A DNA stretch of 64,000 nucleotides. It comes from Arcicella sp043769985 (lineage in GTDB: Bacteria > Bacteroidota > Bacteroidia > Cytophagales > Spirosomataceae). The notes under the pieces are model-generated. The model was given only the letters and a program-made list of their open reading frames with translations. It was not told the DNA's origin and searched no databases. Position 1 is the first letter of the stretch. Every line of letters starts with the position of its first letter. A program made the translations under genes and the position numbers. The DNA lies in NCBI GenBank assembly GCA_043769985.1, contig JAYVIV010000213.1, positions 1 through 64,000 of the forward strand. The letters run 5' to 3'. Positions 58,929 to 64,000 of the stretch are shown here, in pieces.

Positions 58929-61037
58929 TCAATTTAATAATAAGCCGATATTCCGATTTCTGATGGTGGTTGCTCCAGGTGGAACTGACTGACTTATCAC
59001 CTTTCCTGCACCTTTGAATGATACTTTAAATCCTTTATTTTCAAGGACGTACAAGGCATTTTTTAATGTCATCCCACGAGTATCTGGAACGGTACTTTTG
59101 GGATTCTGCCGTGTTTGATATTTCAGAATACCACCATCTCCCCGCACTACCGACCAACCTTCATTTGTGGGTACTTTCTCAACGTGAAACTCTTCACAAA
59201 TCGTCTTAATATCTGAGGTATGAGCCACTTGCTTTTTTGTGGCAAATTGTCTGGCATCAGGATTTTTAGTATTCAGCAATTTGTGCATTCTGATGTCGCA
59301 AGCATATATTTTATCAGCAATTTCCTTAAAAACGGGAGCAGATGCTTCTGCCGCAAAAAGAGCTTCTTGCTTCACGCCACGTGGATTATCAATCATTACC
59401 ACGATGCTATATTTGGGTGCATTTGCAGGAAAATATCCGATGAAAGAAGTGTAATACATTCCTTCACGATACTGCCCATTAATTAACTTTCGAGACGTTC
59501 CAGTTTTTCCAGCAATTTTATACAAAGCGTTTTTTATGTTCATGGCAGTTCCTCTTTCCACGACTCCTTCCAACATCTTTCTAACCTTTATCAACGTTTC
59601 TTTACTGCACAAAGGCTCCTCGTATTTAGCTTGGGAAATCTGATAATCATCTTCAATTTTATCCGCAACTTTAGTATATTTCACAATGATGGGTTGAATC
59701 CATTTTCCATCATTAGCAACGGCATTATAAAAAGCCAACATTTGCAAAGGTGTCAAAGAAGTTCCATAACCAATTGAATTCCAAGGCATTGCTGTTTGGT
59801 CTCCCAATTTTGGCGTGTTAATGACAGGCTTTGCATCGGGGCGTAATTGAAAATTTAGTGGTTCGTCCAAATGAAATTCATGGAGTTTTTTATAATATTC
59901 ACTTTCACGTCCCCCAAAATATTTTTGCATCAATTTTGCAGTTCCCACGTTCGAGGATGTTTCAAATACTTGCTGAGCCGAGATTGTGCCATGTACTTTT
60001 GTATCTCTCAATAATTTATTACCGATTGTCAAAGTTCCATCACCGGTATGAACCCATTCTTCATTACTTAATCCTCCAAACTCCATCATTGCCATCATTG
60101 AAGGCAATTTGAAAACTGAGCCAGGGTCAGAAAGTCCTAAAACAGCGTGATTGTAAGTCTCGGCAAATGCTAAGGTATCTCGCAAACGAGTTAGGTTTGT
60201 CATGGCTTTAATCTCACCAGTTGCCACTTCCATCACCACCACACAACCTTTGTCGGCACTCAATTGACGAAGGTGCTTCATCAAAGAAGTCTCGGCAACG
60301 TCTTGAATATTTACATCAATCGTTGTGTGAATGTCCACCCCCGCAACGGGAATTGACTCTTCGCCACCGTCAATCGGTCGCCAGCTTCCACCTACAATCT
60401 TTTCAAAAATCCCTTTGCCATTTGTTCCCGCCAATTGCGAGTCAAAACTGTTTTCAATTCCAACTTTTTCAGTTTCTTTTTTATATCCAATTGTTCTGAA
60501 ACCCATCTTTCCGAATGGATTATAACGTTCATTGGTTTTTTCAAAAACTACGCCTCCCTTAAATTTCCCATTCCTGAATATAGGCCAAGTTTCCATGGCT
60601 TTTCGTTGTTGAAAATCAATTTTTCTTTCGTTTAAACGGATGTAACTAACTTTGTCTCTGCGAGCCAAATCAATCAAGGAATAGTAATCCTTCCAGTCTT
60701 TATCTCCGTAAAAATTGGCTAAAAGATGACACAATGAATCAATTCCATCATCGTAGATTTTAGTATTTGTTTTATTAATTAGTGAAACTAAGGGATCGAA
60801 TCCTAACTTGTATTTTGGTAAAGATGTAGCCAATAAACTGCCATCTACAGCATAAATATTACCTCTTACTGCATCTACAACCCGCTTTTTTACGTAAACA
60901 CGTTTAGCTTTATCACGCCATTTCACACCCTCAATTGTCTGTAATTTTACGATACGGTAAACAATTCCTCCCGCAAAAATGAGGATGAATAAAAACATAA
61001 GGCGAACCCTGAATATGATGTCTCTTTTTATGTTCAT
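58929..61037 (-). CDS. ftsI: Penicillin-binding protein 3 (division transpeptidase) with PASTA domain
   Basis: Septal peptidoglycan transpeptidase, 702 aa. N-terminal membrane helix (VRLMFLFILIFAGGIVYRIV), dimerisation domain, transpeptidase motifs SxxK in DPGSVFKLPSMM, SxN in ETSSNVGTAKL and KTG in AGKTGTSRKLING. A C-terminal PASTA domain starts near residue 643 (VPDTRGMTLKNALYVLENKG), common in Bacteroidota. Follows ftsL-like with a palindrome in the spacer. Confidence 0.96.
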   Translation of the reverse strand: MNIKRDIIFRVRLMFLFILIFAGGIVYRIVKLQTIEGVKWRDKAKRVYVKKRVVDAVRGNIYAVDGSLLATSLPKYKLGFDPLVSLINKTNTKIYDDGIDSLCHLLANFYGDKDWKDYYSLIDLARRDKVSYIRLNERKIDFQQRKAMETWPIFRNGKFKGGVVFEKTNERYNPFGKMGFRTIGYKKETEKVGIENSFDSQLAGTNGKGIFEKIVGGSWRPIDGGEESIPVAGVDIHTTIDVNIQDVAETSLMKHLRQLSADKGCVVVMEVATGEIKAMTNLTRLRDTLAFAETYNHAVLGLSDPGSVFKLPSMMAMMEFGGLSNEEWVHTGDGTLTIGNKLLRDTKVHGTISAQQVFETSSNVGTAKLMQKYFGGRESEYYKKLHEFHLDEPLNFQLRPDAKPVINTPKLGDQTAMPWNSIGYGTSLTPLQMLAFYNAVANDGKWIQPIIVKYTKVADKIEDDYQISQAKYEEPLCSKETLIKVRKMLEGVVERGTAMNIKNALYKIAGKTGTSRKLINGQYREGMYYTSFIGYFPANAPKYSIVVMIDNPRGVKQEALFAAEASAPVFKEIADKIYACDIRMHKLLNTKNPDARQFATKKQVAHTSDIKTICEEFHVEKVPTNEGWSVVRGDGGILKYQTRQNPKSTVPDTRGMTLKNALYVLENKGFKVSFKGAGKVISQSVPPGATTIRNRNIGLLLN

Positions 61038-61044
61038 TTTTAAT

Positions 61045-61128
61045 TAGCATTGAGCTTTGAGCCATGAGCTTTGAGAAATGGGCAGATATTCTTTTGCTCA
61101 ATTGCTCAATGCTCACAACTCAAAGCTA
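61045..61128. repeat. Palindrome, GCTTTGAGCCATGAGC family
   Basis: Left arm TAGCATTGAGCTTTGAGCC with ATGAGCTTTGAG; right arm CTCAATGCTCACAACTCAAA then GCTA (ends 61128); iterated TTGAGC/ATGAGC words. Second copy of the family at 40384. Lies between ftsL-like and ftsI. Confidence 0.87.
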
Positions 61129-61503
61129 TTCTCTTACAACTATCTTCGTTGGTGGGGTTTTATTTTCTTGCAAACCCATTGGGGCTACTCTTTTAATAAT
61201 TTCAGATTGTTTTCCTGCCTTCATAAAATCGGCTTTTCTGGTCGTGAAATCGGCTCTTTGTTCTTCTACTTCTGCCTTCATTTTATCAATTCTATGGATA
61301 AGACTTTCAGCATTTAGTGAGGAAATAATATAAATCACAATCAAACCTGAGACCCAAATAACGTAACGCAATTGAGAGGCAGGAAATTTACCGCCCAAAA
61401 TTTTATCCATGTTGAAAACACGGTCGAAAAAAGCGAATATTCCCTTACTCGGACGATAAGTTGTGGCACTTCTATTCTTATTTTTTGATACGTTTTTTGC
61501 CAT
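61126..61503 (-). CDS. FtsL-like cell division protein
   Basis: A 125-aa bitopic protein: basic cytoplasmic N-terminus (MAKNVSKNKNRSATTYRPSK), one membrane helix ~45-63 (LRYVIWVSGLIVIYIISSLN) and a short periplasmic coiled coil (ESLIHRIDKMKAEVEEQRAD). Place between rsmH and ftsI is that of ftsL, and the sequence matches the Bacteroidota FtsL-like group. Its last codons touch the palindrome at 61045-61128. Confidence 0.87.
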   Translation of the reverse strand: MAKNVSKNKNRSATTYRPSKGIFAFFDRVFNMDKILGGKFPASQLRYVIWVSGLIVIYIISSLNAESLIHRIDKMKAEVEEQRADFTTRKADFMKAGKQSEIIKRVAPMGLQENKTPPTKIVVRE

Positions 61504-61510
61504 GTTTCTT

Positions 61511-61600
61511 GTAGTTGTGATTTAGTGAGTTGTGATTTAGTGATTTTTGTTAACGTAAATTAAATCACCAAATCCCAAATCACTAAATCACAATTGTAGC
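61511..61600. repeat. Palindrome, GTGATTTAGTGAGTTGTGA family
   Basis: Left arm GTAGTTGTGATTTAGTGAG with TTGTGATTTAGTGATTT; right arm AAATCACCAAATCCCAAATC then ACTAAATCACAATTGTAGC. Related to 35034. The right arm encodes the last three residues and TAG stop of rsmH. Confidence 0.9.
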
Positions 61601-62512
61601 AATTCTCAACTTTGCACTTCTGCTTCTATTGTTACTTGATAATTCTTCTGGGGATGCTTCGATGGGCTTTCTGGTGATGCCTTCTAAGGGTTTTGTCACC
61701 GTTCCGAAAACAATATCTCTGTCCATTTCACCTTTGAAATTTCCCGCTTTTATATAATTTTTCACTAACCTATCTTCCAACGAATGGAAAGTCATAACCA
61801 CTAATCTACTTTCTGTATCTTTCAGTAAATCAGGTACTTGCTCTAAAAATTCTTGAATAACTTCCAATTCTTGATTAACCTCAATTCTGATGGCTTGAAA
61901 GACTTGGGCGTAGTACTTAAACTCCTTAAACTTTGGGGCAAATTTATCCAAAACCGCTTTGAATTCACTCGTAGTTTTGATTGGCGAGTTCATCCTCGCA
62001 CTCACAATTCCGCCTGCAAGGGTTTTGGCATTTTTTACCTCGCCATACATTCCTAAAATTTTATGAAGTTGAACTTCTGAATATTCATTGATGATAGTGA
62101 AGGCTGAAACCTCCGCTTTTTGATTCATCCGCATATCCAAATCTCCTTCAAAACGAGTTGAAAATCCACGTGTGGGTTCATCAATTTGGTGCGATGAAAT
62201 ACCAAAATCGGCTAAAATTCCATCCACTTTTTTTACACCATACAATCGCAAATATTTTTTGATATTTCTGAAATTGGCTTCTATGAAAGTAAAACGTTTG
62301 TCGTCCGCAAAAACGAGTGAATTTTGTTTGGCATCAGGGTCTTGGTCAAAGGCGATGAGTTTGCCATTTTCGCCCAGACGTTCGAGAATTGCTCTGGAAT
62401 GACCTCCACCCCCGAAAGTTACGTCCACATAAACACCATCAGGGCGAATATTGAGCCCTTCAAGGCATTCTTGAAGCATAACGGGAAGATGATACAACTC
62501 TGGGGAAGTCAT
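61583..62512 (-). CDS. rsmH: 16S rRNA (cytosine-1402-N4)-methyltransferase
   Basis: SAM-dependent methylation of C1402 in the ribosomal P site; 309 aa. N-terminal HLPVMLQECLEGLNIRPDGV and DVTFGGGGHSRAILERL (SAM loop), LADFGISSHQIDEPTRGFST, and late RLVVMTFHSLEDRLVKNYIK are diagnostic. First gene of the dcw cluster. Its 3' end, after SAKLRIATI, is supplied by a palindromic repeat (final I-V-I and TAG). Confidence 0.97.
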   Translation of the reverse strand: MTSPELYHLPVMLQECLEGLNIRPDGVYVDVTFGGGGHSRAILERLGENGKLIAFDQDPDAKQNSLVFADDKRFTFIEANFRNIKKYLRLYGVKKVDGILADFGISSHQIDEPTRGFSTRFEGDLDMRMNQKAEVSAFTIINEYSEVQLHKILGMYGEVKNAKTLAGGIVSARMNSPIKTTSEFKAVLDKFAPKFKEFKYYAQVFQAIRIEVNQELEVIQEFLEQVPDLLKDTESRLVVMTFHSLEDRLVKNYIKAGNFKGEMDRDIVFGTVTKPLEGITRKPIEASPEELSSNNRSRSAKLRIATIVI

Positions 62513-62707
62513 TTTTATGGTTTTTTTATTGAGTAAGGATTATCCGAATTTTTTGGATGTGTTTCATTACAAATTTATGGATAAAATCCTAAAAATGTCA
62601 TAGGTTTCTGAAAATTGTAACAATCCGAAATTTAAAGTAAAGAAAGTCGGGTTTAACGCATGAAAAGTTGACTATGATTTTAATTAAGCATTGATAAATT
62701 TTGAGCG

Positions 62708-63490
62708 TTAAATCATCCCAATTGAAAGAGCAATTTGCAACAATGCCGTTACATCTCTCATACCTGTGCGAGCCAACATATTTTTTCGATGGGTATGAAC
62801 CGTTGCAATACTCAGAAATAGGCTTTCGGCGATTTCCTGAGATTCCATACCTTGATTGATTAATCTTAAAATATCTTTTTCACGGTCAGAAATAATATCT
62901 CCTTCAAAAGTTTTTCCCGTTGATGAAAGATAATACTTTACTTTTTCATTATTGTCCCCACAACTAAACCGCATCCACCAAAAATCGTCTTTCATAAAGT
63001 GGCTGATGTCTTGAACCGATGTAATGATGTTAATGGGATTTCTTTGTGCATCCTCATCCAGATGGGATGTGTGAATAAAAGTGCGACTAACTTTACCAAA
63101 TCGAGTTTTAAATTTCACTCCAACGAAAACAATTTTTTGATTTATTTTCTCTTCATAACTTACTGATTTCAAACACTTTAAATACCACTTTCCCGCTGTA
63201 ATAGGAAACATGGCGTGGTCGTATGTAATAATTTTTACATATTGAAGAATGCCAATAACTGGGTTGGTTTGATGCGAATATCCCCAAATTTTTTCAACAT
63301 TACTACTTACATACAAATCTCTGTAATTCTTTAAACTGATAATGGCAATCACCGAGTTGGAGTTCTGAGATAGGAGATCCAGTGAATTTTCATCATAAGA
63401 TTTTCTCTCTGAAGCCTCAGGGTGACTTTGGGTCATTTCAGTCCAAATATTTTTTGTTTGCAAAATCAAATCTTCGTGTCTAATGTTCAT
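62708..63490 (-). CDS. LuxR-family regulator with PAS-like sensor domain
   Basis: A 260-aa protein. Residues ~40-170 form a PAS-like domain (SNSVIAIISLKNYRDLYVSS, then NVEKIWGYSHQTNPVIGILQ, as in 'S.N.E.I.GY'). The C-terminal LuxR helix-turn-helix is at ~200-255: ISDREKDILRLINQGMESQE, then IAESLFLSIATVHTHRKNML. No receiver domain. Domain order PAS then LuxR is common in Cytophagales and suggests sensing of a small cytoplasmic ligand or redox state. Confidence 0.87.
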   Translation of the reverse strand: MNIRHEDLILQTKNIWTEMTQSHPEASERKSYDENSLDLLSQNSNSVIAIISLKNYRDLYVSSNVEKIWGYSHQTNPVIGILQYVKIITYDHAMFPITAGKWYLKCLKSVSYEEKINQKIVFVGVKFKTRFGKVSRTFIHTSHLDEDAQRNPINIITSVQDISHFMKDDFWWMRFSCGDNNEKVKYYLSSTGKTFEGDIISDREKDILRLINQGMESQEIAESLFLSIATVHTHRKNMLARTGMRDVTALLQIALSIGMI

Positions 63491-63698
63491 AAGTAAAAAT
63501 AGCTTGAGTAAAAATTACATCATTTGCTCAATAAATATTGAAATTTACCTACATTAGGTATTGAAAATCAGTAATTATATAACAATATTTGTACAATAAA
63601 TTATAAATCCAAATATTTTACCACATTACCTCTTATAATTTATTTTCTGTTCATTAGAAGAACAACATTTTTTTTGATACCGCCATTTCAAATGAAGC

Positions 63699-63738
63699 AA
63701 AAAAGCCCCTTAGATTTTAAATCAACGGGGTTTTTTTG
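63699..63738 (-). terminator. Terminator of the LysE-like gene
   Basis: Stem AAAAAAGCCCC / CGGGGTTTTTTT with an inner GATTT/AAATC pairing. Confidence 0.8.
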
Positions 63739-63740
63739 TT

Positions 63741-64000
63741 TTACAATATTAATTTAAAAGTCTGCAAAACTCCCATTCCCACAAACGTCCAACCAATTAG
63801 TTGTTCAAAACGGTTTTCATTCAAATATCTAAAAATCTTTTCTCGGTGTTTATGAGCCATGTAGGCATATACATAATTGAGTGCAAATGCTCCTGTGCTT
63901 GTGCCTAATACAAAGGAAAATTTATCAAATAAGTCACTGATTTTTAGAAAGCTATAACGCTGATAATTTATTAAAATCACTATCCAATAAGGCAATAATT
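63741..64000 (-). CDS. LysE-family-like membrane transporter, C-terminal part (cut by window edge)
   Basis: The frame stays open through the right edge, so only the last ~86 residues are seen. They contain FVLGTSTGAFALNYVYAYMA, a basic loop HKHREKIFRYLNENRFEQLI and a final helix GWTFVGMGVLQTFKLIL, like the end of LysE/RhtB-type amino-acid exporters. The identification is tentative with the N-terminus missing. Confidence 0.5.
   Translation of the reverse strand, partial: LLPYWIVILINYQRYSFLKISDLFDKFSFVLGTSTGAFALNYVYAYMAHKHREKIFRYLNENRFEQLIGWTFVGMGVLQTFKLIL

Noticed and set aside
15187..61600. CRISPR array interpretation of the repeated words in intergenic palindromes
   Set aside because: Repeats are 5-12 bases, degenerate, without regular spacers, and fold back into a complementary arm. 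No cas genes are present.

Overview
The window is AT-rich chromosomal DNA from a Bacteroidota bacterium, most likely Cytophagales. Evidence: Bacteroidota-restricted families (DUF3078, DUF4834, DUF6934, the FtsL-like division protein), Bacteroidota -7 promoter boxes (TAnnTTTG), weak Shine-Dalgarno signals, an MGS-less CarB, and atpD-atpC separate from other ATP synthase genes. Genus cannot be fixed from sequence alone. No rRNA, tRNA, CRISPR array, intact insertion sequence or prophage was seen.

Layout. 0.4-6.5 kb: ECF sigma factor, MscS-like and MscL channels, DUF3078 protein, GNAT enzyme, LysR regulator, NifU-domain protein, PurN. 6.5-12.9 kb: Uma2 nuclease-like protein, M28 peptidase, a decayed TonB-type gene, SPOR protein, DUF2853, a secreted protein behind a sigma-54-like promoter, MraY. 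13.0-14.9 kb: a restriction-modification pair (MjaI-like endonuclease, m4C/m6A methylase). 14.9-16.8 kb: atpC, atpD. 17-21 kb: an XRE antitoxin with a nonsense-broken toxin, NRDE, DinB-like, YceI, barrel and DM13 proteins. 21-27.6 kb: truncated NtrC-type regulator, M20 amidohydrolase, NIPSNAP, aldo/keto reductase, RidA. 27.7-33.3 kb: two copies of a DUF6934 plus small-protein pair, a HARE-HTH protein, DPP4 peptidase, MntA-HepT. 33.3-44 kb: secreted proteins, CarB, LytTR regulator, TPR histidine kinase and NarL-type response regulator. 44.3-55.8 kb: defence-rich segment with two related toxin-antitoxin pairs, Septu-like PtuA-PtuB with TPRs, and an AbiL/RloAB-like pair overlapping priA, interleaved with enolase and a rhodanese-thioredoxin protein. 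56-62.5 kb: dcw cluster part (murE, coiled-coil membrane protein, ftsI, ftsL-like, rsmH). 62.7-64 kb: LuxR-type regulator and an edge-truncated LysE-like transporter.

Two genome-scale signals stand out. First, intergenic spaces carry many long imperfect palindromes (70-150 bp) of at least ten sequence families. Most arms are degenerate iterations of a short word followed by a complementary arm. Some copies share an identical loop in opposite orientation, and several supply the stop codon of the neighbouring gene. Second, the tetranucleotide CTAG, the known target of MjaI-type enzymes, is almost absent: reading the window by eye I found one copy (21761-21764), which fits a long-established CTAG-specific restriction system.
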